Source: Paenibacillus sp. FSL R5-0345
GTDB taxonomy: Bacteria > Bacillota > Bacilli > Paenibacillales > Paenibacillaceae
DNA: 64,000 nt
Direction of reading: 5' to 3'
Assembly (NCBI RefSeq): GCF_000758585.1
Contig: NZ_CP009281.1
Location: 3,968,001-4,032,000, forward strand
Both the position numbers and the translations under genes were made by a program. Below are positions 15,880-24,343 of this stretch, in pieces (position 1 is the first letter of the stretch; every line of letters starts with the position of its first letter). The notes below the pieces were generated by a model. The model saw only the letters and a list, made by a program, of their open reading frames with translations, was not told where the DNA came from and searched no databases.

Positions 15880-16275
15880 GAAAGATTTGTCTCCTCCTCT
15901 ATTTTTTGTTGAGTACTTCTCCCACCATTACATTTTACCACATTGTTCCAATTTTTCAGGTATCAAAATATCATTACTTAAGCTAATGCTAATGATGTAA
16001 CGCTATTGCGCCACAAATTGTAAGTATTCTGCCGGCTAATTGAACAATAAAAAACGGTTGCCAAAGCAACCGCTATTCTACTAACGTTCTCCGTTAGTTC
16101 AATGCACTACCTTCAGAAAATAACTTCTGTTTGAATGTTCAACTGCTTCACCTGTTTTAAATATTCTTTGGTCTTACATTCCTTGCAGTTATGTTATATA
16201 AATATGCAATGCATGCAATATGCTTAATAAGATGGCCTGATTAACTAGGTTCATCATTGTATCCTAATACCTTTC
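15880..16275. other. Gap holding repeat R18 only
   Basis: Apart from repeat R18 (16026-16104) I see no gene or structured element in this stretch. Confidence 0.5.
16026..16104. repeat. Array repeat R18 (complete, type A)
   Basis: Core 1 TTCTGCCGGCTAATTGAAC, type A stem ACGGTTGCCAAAGCAACCG and core 2 CTACTAACGTTCTCCGTTAG. Confidence 0.92.
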
Positions 16276-16848
16276 TTAATTCAAATTTTGCTCACGAACC
16301 ACTGCCAGCATAACAGTGTCATGAAATTCCTTACCAAATAAATATTTTTTAAGTACTCCTTCCTCAGTAAATCCCGCCTTTTTCAATACTTTTAATGAAG
16401 GTATATTTTCCGACATAACCATTGCCTGCATTCTATGCAATCTTAAATCGTCGAATCCAAAACGGGTTACTTCCTTCACAGCTTCCGTTGCAAATCCCAT
16501 TCCCCAATATTCTGGAGAGAAATAGTAGGATATCTCAGCCATTGATTTTTTTACAAACCCACCTAGATCAATTCTTCCTATTACCTTATTTTCTCTTTTA
16601 AGCTCCACACACCATGTAAATACTGTTTTTGTTTTAAGAAGCCTACCATTTACATTGTTCAACCAATTTGATATATGCGGTTCTTTGTTGAAAAGGCTAA
16701 CTCCTCCGCCTAAGAACTGCTGTACCTGTGGATCGTGGATAATTCTTAAATAGGTTTCTATATCATCGCTGCAGAATGCACGTAATATTAATCTGTCGGT
16801 TTTAAGATGCGGGATTGTTTCAAAATAATCGTTAAATTTCATTTTCAT
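16276..16848 (-). CDS. RimJ/RimL-type GNAT acetyltransferase
   Basis: A 190-residue acetyltransferase of the RimJ/RimL type: HLKTDRLILRAFCSDDIETYL at the start, YYFSPEYWGMGFATEAVKEV for acetyl-CoA binding, and NIPSLKVLKKAGFTEEGVLKKYL. The natural substrate could be a protein N-terminus or small amine. The second in-frame ATG (16846-16848) is spaced best from GGAG; ATGs at 16854 and 16842 are close alternatives. The stop is about 170 bases from R18, unusually far. Confidence 0.88.
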   Translation of the reverse strand: MKMKFNDYFETIPHLKTDRLILRAFCSDDIETYLRIIHDPQVQQFLGGGVSLFNKEPHISNWLNNVNGRLLKTKTVFTWCVELKRENKVIGRIDLGGFVKKSMAEISYYFSPEYWGMGFATEAVKEVTRFGFDDLRLHRMQAMVMSENIPSLKVLKKAGFTEEGVLKKYLFGKEFHDTVMLAVVREQNLN

Positions 16849-16988
16849 TCTCATTCTCCTTTTTTAATTTTAACTTATCTTATTGGCCTATCTGCCTAAT
16901 GTATCATTTCATCATACTAAATGCTAACGATACAACTACTAGATCGCTATCGTAAACTGCACACTTTTATCAGCTTTATTCTTAAAAC

Positions 16989-17024
16989 ACAAAAAGACCC
17001 CTCTGCTTCATTAGCAGAAGGGTC
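16989..17024 (-). terminator. Orphan terminator hairpin
   Basis: On the minus strand GACCCTTCTGCT, a loop AATGA and AGCAGAGGGGTC are followed by TTTTTG. No minus-strand gene ends just before it. Confidence 0.6.
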
Positions 17025-17174
17025 AACGGCTTTAAAGTATTCCCCTGATAACTGAGTTTTATTTTTAACTTCTTTATCTACTATATGCATATTTAGCGTT
17101 TTATTAAACACCTAGCCCTCTGAATTACCCAATTTTTCGCCGCCACTTATGGTAAGGTTTACTGTAATTAATCT

Positions 17175-17260
17175 TCAGCTATCCTGCCCGTTAGTTAAAC
17201 AAATAAAAAACGTTTGCCAAAGCAACCGCTATTCAACTAACGTGTCTCGTTAGCGCAACG
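17175..17260. repeat. Array repeat R19 (complete, type A)
   Basis: Core 1 GCTATCCTGCCCGTTAGTTA, stem AACGTTTGCCAAAGCAACCG and core 2 CAACTAACGTGTCTCGTTAG. Confidence 0.93.
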
Positions 17261-17393
17261 AGTTACTCTGTTGAATTTCGTGTTCCTCAACATAAAGCGG
17301 CATCAGAGAAGGCGGATCGTACCTTATCGCGGCCTTTAAACGACAAAATGGTGCCGATAGCCATAGCCCCATAGCCGCAACGAAATAATGAGC

Positions 17394-18308
17394 CTAATCC
17401 GACAGTGCCCGCATGATGTTGGATTTCGCCTCTGCCGCAATGGCTTCATTCCCGTCATCGACCGCTTGCATTAAGATCAGTATGGGGATGTATACCGCGA
17501 TCAGCCGCGCCAGCAGCTTCGTTTCCTCGTCCGCTCCTCCGTACGTTTCGAAAAACACGCCACGAGCGTAAGGTGGTAAAAAGCTATAAGCAACGCTCAA
17601 ATCGCAAGCCGGATGGCCTACGCTCAGATCGCCCCAATCAATGATGCCGGAAACGATCCCGTTCTCATTCACAAGCATATTTTTGAAATGAAGATCGCCA
17701 TGTAGCAGTGCATTCACCGCCTCGACACGGTCCTTTTGCAGCCTGCTAATATACGCTTCGATCACACCGGACTCCTCCGGCGACAAGTGTTCAACCACCT
17801 TCGATAGAAAGCCCTCCAATTTCACTTTGCGCGATGCTATGTCCGTCAAGTTTCGATGATCTTGCTGAACTCCGCACTTCAGCGCCGCCTGCACCGGAAA
17901 CTCATGCAATCTCCGCAAAAATTTCGCCAGCGTCTCTGCCGATAAAGCCCGGCGTTCTTCCGTCAAACCGATTGGGAAATCTCCTGGCACGTAGGCATAG
18001 CCAAGAAATGGTGCCGGGTATTCGTCACTTACTTCGCCATAAAACAACGGTTTCGGATAGGGGATGGTCATATATGCCTCCAGCTTCGGCAGCAGCTTCC
18101 CTTCCATACGAATCGAGCCAACTGCAATCGTTCTTCTTGGAAACCGGAACACGTACTCGTCACCGATGAGAAAAACCGTATTGTCCCAGCCCCAGCCCAA
18201 TCGCTTCACTTGCTTCGATGACAGCTGAGGGAATTGTCTGCCGATCAGCGTCCGCGCCTGCTCTTCGTTAACCTCCCACTCCGCATCCCATACATTCGTT
18301 GCTCCCAT
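17394..18308 (-). CDS. Aminoglycoside phosphotransferase-like kinase
   Basis: A 304-residue protein-kinase-like phosphotransferase. The nucleotide-binding region is GWGWDNTVFLIGDEYVFRFPR, the catalytic loop is LLHGDLHFKNML with the Brenner-motif aspartate, and the metal-binding segment is GIIDWGDLSVGHPACDL. These place it with APH-type enzymes, which phosphorylate aminoglycosides, macrolides or other hydroxylated compounds; the substrate is unknown. GAGGAGG precedes the ATG at 18306-18308. The GC content is clearly higher than in the adjacent AT-rich cassettes, pointing to separate acquisition. Confidence 0.88.
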   Translation of the reverse strand: MGATNVWDAEWEVNEEQARTLIGRQFPQLSSKQVKRLGWGWDNTVFLIGDEYVFRFPRRTIAVGSIRMEGKLLPKLEAYMTIPYPKPLFYGEVSDEYPAPFLGYAYVPGDFPIGLTEERRALSAETLAKFLRRLHEFPVQAALKCGVQQDHRNLTDIASRKVKLEGFLSKVVEHLSPEESGVIEAYISRLQKDRVEAVNALLHGDLHFKNMLVNENGIVSGIIDWGDLSVGHPACDLSVAYSFLPPYARGVFFETYGGADEETKLLARLIAVYIPILILMQAVDDGNEAIAAEAKSNIMRALSD

Positions 18309-18368
18309 GAATTGTCTGCCTCCTCGTTCCTTACGTTATTTAGATGTTTACATTCCCTGGAAGTTACG

Positions 18369-18437
18369 CATAACTGCCCGTTAGTTGAACAAAGGGCTAC
18401 CTCTCATTATTGAACTATAGTGTCCCGTTAGGTTAAC
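18369..18437. repeat. Array repeat R20 (complete, short stem)
   Basis: Core 1 ATAACTGCCCGTTAGTTGAA, a short weak stem (AAAGGGCTACCTCT), and core 2 TTGAACTATAGTGTCCCGTT. Confidence 0.88.
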
Positions 18438-18531
18438 CGCTTTTTGCTTACTATTGGGAACAACCCTAGATTTTATTTGAACAAGATTGAGGTATCACGA
18501 GAATCAAAAAAAGTACAAACGGACGTTGATG

Positions 18532-18759
18532 CTAACTAAATATTAGGACTCCAAATATAATAGTCAGTACCACAATAACTGTCAATGAGGCTACTTTTGC
18601 ATAACGAATTGCCCCCTCAGATACTTCAGGTTCTTCTTTATACATCCATCGTTTCCCCCATAATAAACTATCCTTAGGACAAAAATAAGTCCATATTAAT
18701 ACTCCATACATAGGAATCATAAAAATAAAAAACAAAAAAATTCCAGCTATCTTTTCCAC
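18532..18759 (-). CDS. Small two-helix membrane protein, DUF6199-like
   Basis: A 75-residue protein with two transmembrane helices separated by a short loop (LLWGKRWMYKEEPEVSEGAIRY). The W-x-Y-K-x-x-EPSE-like loop recalls the DUF6199 family of small Gram-positive membrane proteins; function unknown. The start is GTG at 18757-18759 with GAGGGAG upstream. Confidence 0.65.
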   Translation of the reverse strand: MEKIAGIFLFFIFMIPMYGVLIWTYFCPKDSLLWGKRWMYKEEPEVSEGAIRYAKVASLTVIVVLTIIFGVLIFS

Positions 18760-18861
18760 TACATCACGCTCCCTCTACCATACCCCAATAATGGATTGGA
18801 CAATTCTTATGGCCTCCAATAAGTAGGATTTCGTCTTATTTAAATATACCATATATTGGAA

Positions 18862-18952
18862 CCGTCCTGCCCGTTCAATGAAAAAAGCAGGATACCGTAG
18901 CTCCTGCTCATCAATTTGTATTATTGAACTATCGTGTCTCGTTAGTTCAATG
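18862..18952. repeat. Array repeat R21 (complete)
   Basis: Core 1 CCGTCCTGCCCGTTCAATGA, stem AGCAGGATACCGTAGCTCCTGCT, and core 2 TTGAACTATCGTGTCTCGTT. Confidence 0.88.
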
Positions 18953-18966
18953 CTGTGAATACTGGT

Positions 18967-19215
18967 TTAGTAAATAATATCGTGTTGTTCCCCGTCTTTT
19001 GGATCGTTAATAACAACCCACTGTTCCTCAACTATGTTTAGTTCCTCATTGCAGAATTCCATTGCTTCTCCTAATGTTTCATAACAATAGTCAGCATTTG
19101 CACCCTTATTTTCATGAGTTTCAAATAGAAATACATAAACGCGATGCTTAGAATCATAAATCATTACCTTATTTATGTCCCCTATTGGTTCTTTAAGAAG
19201 AGCATACATTCTCAT
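18967..19215 (-). CDS. Hypothetical small soluble protein
   Basis: An 82-residue acidic protein with alternating strand and helix character (KVMIYDSKHRVYVFLFET, then ETLGEAMEFCNEELNI). No membrane segment or known motif is visible. GGGGTGA precedes the ATG at 19213-19215. The stop is 15 bases from R21, and R22 lies upstream, so it is a well-delimited cassette. I do not recognise the family. Confidence 0.7.
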   Translation of the reverse strand: MRMYALLKEPIGDINKVMIYDSKHRVYVFLFETHENKGANADYCYETLGEAMEFCNEELNIVEEQWVVINDPKDGEQHDIIY

Positions 19216-19254
19216 TTTTTCACCCCATGTGTTCTATTGGCATCTTCTTACCAT

Positions 19255-19350
19255 AACGTTATCCTGCGCAATACTCTAACAACAAGAGGAGCATTTGCCA
19301 CGGCATTCTGCTCCTCTATCGTTCTCCGTGAGCTTATTGACAAACTATCG
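19255..19350. repeat. Array repeat R22 (complete, divergent)
   Basis: Core 1 AACGTTATCCTGCGCAATAC, stem arms AAGAGGAGCA and TGCTCCTCT, and a second core drifted to ATCGTTCTCCGTGAGCTTAT. Confidence 0.8.
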
Positions 19351-19806
19351 TTACTTAATCTTTCGCATTGCACCTAGAACAATATTGTATCCGTCAGGAT
19401 CAAGGATATGGGCATTCTTAAATTCCCAATCGCCGTGTGCTCCCGTAAACGGTTCTATTCCGATATTGCCACCATTCACACGCACTTCTTCGACAAATTG
19501 GTCTAGTTCCTCCCAACCGATGTGCAGGAAAGTGTCCCAGCCGTAGTCAGGACCTATCCATTCTGTAGGATAATTCGGGCGCTTTGCAGAGACGACATTT
19601 GGTTTTACATCCTCGCTTGAAACAGCTTGCTGAAGTATGAAGGACACTTCATCGCGTTCCGCATGTCCCCAATCATCCACAGAACATCCGAGGCAATCAC
19701 GGTAATAGAACTGCGATTTCTGCAGGTCGGAAACTAGACGAACCTGAATCGGTTTTGCCAGTATTATTCTGGACTTTTCTTTCTTTTCAATTACTTCTTC
19801 ATTCAC
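19351..19806 (-). CDS. VOC-family protein (glyoxalase/bleomycin resistance-like)
   Basis: A 151-residue VOC-superfamily protein. The first beta-alpha-beta unit reads PIQVRLVSDLQKSQFYYRD and CLGCSVDDWGHAERDEVSFIL; the second reads WDTFLHIGWEELDQFVEEVR, GAHGDWEFKNAHILDPDGYNIVLG. H and E residues at metal-ligand positions are plausible. Such cassettes often bind or modify toxic small molecules, but the ligand is unknown. The GTG start at 19804-19806 follows AAGGG. The stop directly abuts R22. Confidence 0.85.
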   Translation of the reverse strand: MNEEVIEKKEKSRIILAKPIQVRLVSDLQKSQFYYRDCLGCSVDDWGHAERDEVSFILQQAVSSEDVKPNVVSAKRPNYPTEWIGPDYGWDTFLHIGWEELDQFVEEVRVNGGNIGIEPFTGAHGDWEFKNAHILDPDGYNIVLGAMRKIK

Positions 19807-19897
19807 ACAAATCCCTTCTTTTTTTGGTAGAATTATGTAAAATCATTCGGCATCATTTCGATATATCCTTCACGAGAAGTAAAAACAATTATGATTA

Positions 19898-19980
19898 CGT
19901 TAATCTGCCCGTTAGTTGAACAAATAAAAAACGGCTGCCGATGCAACCGCTATTCCACTATAGTGACTCGTAAGTTTAAT
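19898..19980. repeat. Array repeat R23 (complete, type A)
   Basis: Core 1 TTAATCTGCCCGTTAGTTGA, type A stem AACGGCTGCCGATGCAACCG and core 2 CCACTATAGTGACTCGTAAG. Confidence 0.93.
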
Positions 19981-20070
19981 TCCTACCTCTTCGGGCGAAC
20001 CGAGGAGTCGTCAGGCTTCGAAGCGTGAATGAAGTACGTAACTTTTCAAATAGCATTCAAATAAAGTCTA

Positions 20071-20521
20071 TCATCTCATATTAATACCACAATTTTTCAA
20101 ATGATTTATTATGTCTTCATATGAATGATCGTCCCAAATAATAAGATAATATTTTTCCCTGTTTAATTTCTGTAATGCACCGAGTCGATGATTACCGTCA
20201 TGTAATCTAAAACTCCCATTCCATTTTCTGCAATCAACGGAGGCATGTCCCATCCAGATTCTAATCTACCGTAAATTTGATCAATGTTATAGTTCCACCA
20301 TTTAATTTCCTCTACATATTCCAAATGTTCTTCTGGTCCAATTACTCTTTCCAGATATTTTATGTCAATTTCAATAGGTCCTAGCCAATATCGTTTTTTC
20401 TTTTTCAAGTCTTCTGACATGAATATATTGTCGCCTTCTCTATTAAAAAAAGATGAACCCAAGTTTCAATATCATTGGACAGAGCATATTAATTAGCAGC
20501 GCTTAATGTAAAAGCATTCAT
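20071..20521 (-). pseudogene. ParB-like nuclease-domain gene with nonsense and frameshift mutations
   Basis: Reading from the ATG at 20519-20521 (behind AGGTAGGGGG): MNAFTLSAAN, a TAA stop, then YALSNDIETWVHLF, a frame change in a run of seven T, NREGDNIFMSEDLKKKKRYW, GPIEIDIKYLERVIGPEEHL, QIYGRLESGWDMPPLIAENG, a second frame change, then GSFRLHDGNHRLGALQKLN and a C-terminal helix. The final GSFRLHDGNHR box resembles ParB/sulfiredoxin-like folds. Three independent lesions argue for true decay rather than sequencing error. Partial products may still be made. Confidence 0.7.
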
Positions 20522-20661
20522 CTGTTTTCCCCCTACCTTCAGTTCAAACTTCTATTGTGCTAATGATTATGCAATATAATCCCAATAAATGGAAGGTTGG
20601 TTTTAATTTAAACCGTTCTTTACTGCTCAATATTCATGCGGAGGCATCAGTCTACCACCAC

Positions 20662-20743
20662 GCAATCCTGCCCGTTAATTGAACAAATAAAAAACGGCTG
20701 CCGAAGCAACCGCTATTCCACTAACGTGTCCCGTTAGCTTAAA
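20662..20743. repeat. Array repeat R24 (complete, type A)
   Basis: Core 1 CAATCCTGCCCGTTAATTGA, stem AACGGCTGCCGAAGCAACCG, core 2 CCACTAACGTGTCCCGTTAG. It is virtually identical to R2 and R34 from 18 and 12 kb away. Confidence 0.94.
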
Positions 20744-21173
20744 TGATTACCTTTGAAAAGTGAGAAGTATTTGAAATGTATCCATAAATGAAAAATGTAT
20801 TGTTTTCTTCTCTATACGGAATTCTTAATTCATGTAAAATCGAAAGAAATTTTTTACTTATGTCAATTAATTCAGGAGGAAGCAGATTCCCCTTCTGCTT
20901 CTGATACCTTGGTCTAACCCGTATCCATTCTACGGAAAAAAAAGGTGAAAGTCCTTCTATCCAATCCCCTAAATACCAGACGTCGGTTTCAAAGTTCTCT
21001 GGATAAAGTACATCATCTAGTACATACTTAGCTTGATATGGCGGGGTAAAAGGGAGTTTATTTATTACATCACTTTGTAAGTTTCCCCACTTAGTGTCAT
21101 TCATAACTGAACATAATTGTTTCTGTGTAATAACTTCATGTACCCTTTTTTTAAAATCCAGTTCATAACCCAC
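20739..21173 (-). CDS. Hypothetical protein, possibly DUF6678-like
   Basis: A 144-residue soluble protein. The segment VMNDTKWGNLQSDVINKLPF is reminiscent of the DUF6678 family, and YLGDWIEGLSPFFSVEWIRVRPRYQK suggests a beta-rich immunity-like fold; both are impressions only. The GTG start at 21171-21173 follows CAGGAGG. The TAA stop (20739-20741) lies inside the right arm of R24, so the repeat supplies the stop codon. Confidence 0.65.
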   Translation of the reverse strand: MGYELDFKKRVHEVITQKQLCSVMNDTKWGNLQSDVINKLPFTPPYQAKYVLDDVLYPENFETDVWYLGDWIEGLSPFFSVEWIRVRPRYQKQKGNLLPPELIDISKKFLSILHELRIPYREENNTFFIYGYISNTSHFSKVII

Positions 21174-21212
21174 AATAAAAAAACCTCCTGAATAAACAAC
21201 ATAAATCCCCCG

Positions 21213-21263
21213 CTGATCTGCCCGTGTGTCGTTATTGAGTTATCGTATCCCGTTAGTTTAACC
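21213..21263. repeat. Contracted array repeat R25
   Basis: Core 1 is cut to ATCTGCCCGTG and fused to TGTCGTTATTGAG and a full second core (TTATCGTATCCCGTTAGTTT). The stem is missing, as if deleted between the halves. Confidence 0.75.
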
Positions 21264-22052
21264 AATTTTCGGATTCACCAAGTCTCTAACATCGAATGCC
21301 GAAAGAGACTTTAAACCAATTTTATTAAGATAAGATAAACGCATTTCTAGATCATTAATCAATTCGCAATAATTATCTAACACTTGCTTGTCGAGACAAT
21401 TTCGTAATTTCTGGAGAAACAATAGTGATTCTGAAATCGGCATTCTCAACACATCTGAAAGGGAATTCCCCATAACCAAGCGTTCCTGCTCCAACAAGCA
21501 TTCGGTACAATTTGGGCACTTATCATGTCTGGAGAATAATTTAATCGCCCAAAGGTTTCCTTTACTAGTTGTTCCTGCATCACGCATATATTTCAAATCG
21601 AAAACGCATCCACGATAATAGTTTCTAAGTTCCTTTTTCTTGTGAACGTATGTTACAGGTTCCTTATCATATCCATAAAGTAAAATATCAGTAAATCGCT
21701 TATCCTGCTCAGCAAGTGGCCGTTCAAAGTTAATTCCGATCATTTTAGCCAATTCTCTGATCTTTACAACAGGTCCGCAGTTAGTACCCGCCCATAAAAG
21801 CACAGCTCCTTTTTTAAGCGAGAGTTCAGTTGCGACCATACGACTTGGATCTATATCACCAATGACAGTGCCTATCCCATTACATGTAGGGCATGTTGGA
21901 GTGCTTTCTAGTAAAGACCAAGTGCCGTCTTTCTCCTTGGCCTCCCCAATATTCGCATACAATGCCGAAAGATGTTCTAACACTCCAGTAATTGTACTAA
22001 CAAGGGATCCTCTTTTGGCGTTAAACTTTTTATGGGAAAGAACAAATTCCAA
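21258..22052 (-). CDS. UvrA-like fragment lacking ATPase motifs
   Basis: This 264-residue protein matches an internal piece of UvrA-type proteins. RGSLVSTITGVLEHLSALYA corresponds to the RSTVxTxTEIxDYLRLLFA helix; CPTCNGIGTVIGD to the zinc-binding CxxC loop; CPNCTEC a second cysteine pair; GNSLSDVLRMPISESLLFLQ to the insertion-domain NIxDVLxMxxxEALxFF. Walker A and the LSGGE signature are absent at both ends, so it cannot hydrolyse ATP alone. It is bounded by repeats R25 and R26 and its stop lies in R25, so it appears to be a stable cassette rather than a random break. Role unknown; DNA or UvrA binding is possible. Confidence 0.68.
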   Translation of the reverse strand: MEFVLSHKKFNAKRGSLVSTITGVLEHLSALYANIGEAKEKDGTWSLLESTPTCPTCNGIGTVIGDIDPSRMVATELSLKKGAVLLWAGTNCGPVVKIRELAKMIGINFERPLAEQDKRFTDILLYGYDKEPVTYVHKKKELRNYYRGCVFDLKYMRDAGTTSKGNLWAIKLFSRHDKCPNCTECLLEQERLVMGNSLSDVLRMPISESLLFLQKLRNCLDKQVLDNYCELINDLEMRLSYLNKIGLKSLSAFDVRDLVNPKIG

Positions 22053-22131
22053 TTTAAAAACCCCCTTTGGCTGTTTGCTCGATACCCTTTAATCATACTA
22101 ATTACTTGTTTATGTGTAAATATTTACCTCA

Positions 22132-22229
22132 AAACTATTCTGTCCGTTAGCTTAACAACAGAAGGAGCAGCTGCCGCATAGGCAAACTGCTCACAGGGTA
22201 TTTGGACTAACGTGTCCGTTTATTCAACC
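22132..22229. repeat. Array repeat R26 (complete)
   Basis: Core 1 AACTATTCTGTCCGTTAGCT, stem AGGAGCAGCTGCCG with CAAACTGCTC, and core 2 GGACTAACGTGTCCGTTTAT. Confidence 0.87.
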
Positions 22230-22565
22230 TTTGTAGGCTATTCCGTCAATCATCATAAGACAATCAGAGTCAATGAACTCTGTTGTAGATGTCATCCTAG
22301 CAGGGAACTTATCCTTTTCAAAATACTCGTAAAATACCTGTTCCATTTCAGGTAAGTCCTTAATGTATTTTAGGTATACATTCACTTTAACAAGATTATC
22401 CAGTGATACATCAAGTTGATTAAGAGTCTCTTTTAAGTGTGAGAAAGTATTGTGGATTTGTTCTGTAAAACTCTGTCCAAAACCCCGATGTAATCCGAGA
22501 AACACACAATCACCAACCGCAACAGCAGAGGAATAACTAAATGGTGTTGAAAGTCGTTTTATCAT
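22224..22565 (-). CDS. RidA/YjgF-family protein
   Basis: A 113-residue RidA-type trimer-forming protein. Conserved features are STPFSYSSAVAVGDCVFLGL near the start, TFSHLKETLNQLDVSLDNLVKVNVYL in the middle and FPARMTSTTEF where the enamine/imine deaminase arginine lies. RidA proteins hydrolyse reactive enamines released by PLP enzymes. The ATG at 22563-22565 follows AGGAGG. The TGA stop is inside the right arm of R26. Confidence 0.88.
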   Translation of the reverse strand: MIKRLSTPFSYSSAVAVGDCVFLGLHRGFGQSFTEQIHNTFSHLKETLNQLDVSLDNLVKVNVYLKYIKDLPEMEQVFYEYFEKDKFPARMTSTTEFIDSDCLMMIDGIAYKG

Positions 22566-22650
22566 ATACACGAACCTCCTATGTAATAAAATCCCAATCA
22601 TATTCTAGAACTTACGTTCGTAAATGTAAATATATTTTCTCACTTTCTAA

Positions 22651-22744
22651 TCTATCCTACCCATTAGTTGAACAAAGGCAGCCAATCCATTGATCGGCTG
22701 CCTTTGTGTCGTTATTGAGCTATCTATTTCTCCGTTAGCTTAAT
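22651..22744. repeat. Array repeat R27 (complete, type B)
   Basis: Core 1 CTATCCTACCCATTAGTTGA, stem arms AAAGGCAGCC and GGCTGCCTTT around AATCCATTGATC, then TATTGAGCTATCTATTTCTC. The stem is nearly that of R9, 15 kb away. Confidence 0.92.
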
Positions 22745-22864
22745 AAATAGCTCACTTAAATCCTCGAAATGCTATGGGAGAATCCAATGAACAGTAACGT
22801 GAATATGGTGTTGTACACACCCTGAAATACGGGCAAAGCTTCTTAATATGATAACTTCTTCTTA

Positions 22865-23137
22865 TTAGAATAAAAATAGTAAGTGTTTGTTTTCTTTCAT
22901 CTTCTTTATAAATTTAACGATTCCTCGAATAATAATTATTGATAAAATGATAATAATGATCGGAGCAATTTCTATAATAAAAACAGGAACTAATGCTGAT
23001 AATGAGACGAAAATCTCGTAAACAAAAAAATAATCAACTATTCCAACAACTAAAAAAGACATTACAATCAATTGAAACTTCTGATAATAATAACTAAGCC
23101 TATAATAGGCTCTTCTTAAGTAATCAAAAGCTTTCAT
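22865..23137 (-). CDS. Small membrane protein of unknown function
   Basis: A 90-residue protein with two long hydrophobic stretches (LIVMSFLVVGIVDYFFVYEI and SALVPVFIIEIAPIIIIILS) and basic ends. GAGGTGA precedes the ATG at 23135-23137. The second stretch is long enough for two helices. No family recognised. R27 is about 120 bases downstream. Confidence 0.65.
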   Translation of the reverse strand: MKAFDYLRRAYYRLSYYYQKFQLIVMSFLVVGIVDYFFVYEIFVSLSALVPVFIIEIAPIIIIILSIIIIRGIVKFIKKMKENKHLLFLF

Positions 23138-23274
23138 AACTTCACCTCAATGCATTTTTTTACAATATGATACTAATATGTTTAAAAATGGTTTCGAGTA
23201 TTTGTGTAATTTTGTATACCAATTAATCTGCGAACTCCGCAATTAATTCCATGCTCGTAGTTATTCGCAAAGCG

Positions 23275-23345
23275 TTTGAACTATTCTACCCGTTAGTTGA
23301 GAAACAGCAGCCCATCAACTCGGCTGCCGTTTATTCACGTTTATG
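23275..23345. repeat. Array repeat R28 (complete but shortened second core)
   Basis: Core 1 GAACTATTCTACCCGTTAGT, stem GCAGCCCATCAACTCGGCTGC, and only TTTATTCACG remains of core 2. Confidence 0.75.
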
Positions 23346-23350
23346 CTCTA

Positions 23351-24343
23351 TTAATTTATAAAATTCAAAATATCATCGGGTTCAACCAGTGAAATATTGT
23401 TTTCCATATTATATCGGGCACGCTTTAAGAACTCCCTAGACCAACCATCGAGTGCTTCAATATTTCCGTTTCGATAGAGAGCTGAATAAAGGATTGCTTG
23501 TCTCAAATTCATAAATAGTGGTAAGTCTCTTAACAATCTTATATCAATCGTATTTTCCTTTTCGTAACCTTCCAAGAACGAAGTTAGATACCTGTTCACA
23601 AAAGTTGGAACATCTTCATCAGGACTAGGCACTGCAATACCATAGAATAAATTAACAGAAATATCTTGCGTGAACCATCCGTATTGACATTCATCAAAGT
23701 CAAATACCGTGATGCTTCCATTTGGTTGAACTGTATAGTTACCAAAGCAAAAATCACCATGAATAAGTCCGAAATTTTCACTATCACGTGATAATTTATG
23801 GATACTCTGCATCAAGGATTTAAAATGAGCGATTACAAGGCTCTGGGAAGAAGGAATATAAGTTATGAATTCTTGAAGATAACTATTTTCGTGCCAGCCG
23901 TATCGTGTTATCTCGTCTGTACTAGGAACATATTTTTTAGCTAGTGCGTGCATTCTCCCTGCAATTTCTCCCAATTTATTAAACTCTTCATATTGAGATA
24001 TCTCATCACTCCATGAGGCACCAAGTCCTTTTTGGAATGCTACAACAAAAAAACCATCCATCTTTTCAATTAGCTCGCCGTTACTTGATTTCACTGGAGT
24101 GGATACTGGAACACCGTTTTTCGCAAGATATTGTATCCATTCTAATTCACCATGTATAAGCTCCAGCGTCCTGTGAGATTCATGTATTATCCGAATGATG
24201 AGATTACGTGCTTTGTTTTTACTTCCATAGGTAAAGTTTTGATTCTTCCCCAATAAAATTAACTCTTCAGGCATGAACCCATACCTTTTTGCTGCTTCAA
24301 CTACAATCTTATCCGTAAAAAAGGCTTCAATTGTTGGATTCAT
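23351..24343 (-). CDS. APH/homoserine kinase-like phosphotransferase
   Basis: A 330-residue protein-kinase-like phosphotransferase. The visible signatures are LLGKNQNFTYG for the nucleotide loop, NLIIRIIHESHR with the lysine position replaced by arginine, FGLIHGDFCFGNYTVQPN for the catalytic loop and ITVFDFDECQYGWFTQDI for metal binding. It belongs to the APH/choline-kinase-like group; substrate unknown. The ATG at 24341-24343 follows GAGGTG. The stop is 6 bases from R28. Confidence 0.87.
   Translation of the reverse strand: MNPTIEAFFTDKIVVEAAKRYGFMPEELILLGKNQNFTYGSKNKARNLIIRIIHESHRTLELIHGELEWIQYLAKNGVPVSTPVKSSNGELIEKMDGFFVVAFQKGLGASWSDEISQYEEFNKLGEIAGRMHALAKKYVPSTDEITRYGWHENSYLQEFITYIPSSQSLVIAHFKSLMQSIHKLSRDSENFGLIHGDFCFGNYTVQPNGSITVFDFDECQYGWFTQDISVNLFYGIAVPSPDEDVPTFVNRYLTSFLEGYEKENTIDIRLLRDLPLFMNLRQAILYSALYRNGNIEALDGWSREFLKRARYNMENNISLVEPDDILNFIN

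Larger units (their letters stand above)
16849..17393. other. Gap with a terminator-like hairpin and repeat R19
   Basis: The hairpin at 16989-17024 and repeat R19 (17175-17260) are the only structured features. The hairpin sits upstream of the minus-strand GNAT gene with no gene of its own, so a lost cassette is possible. Confidence 0.45.
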
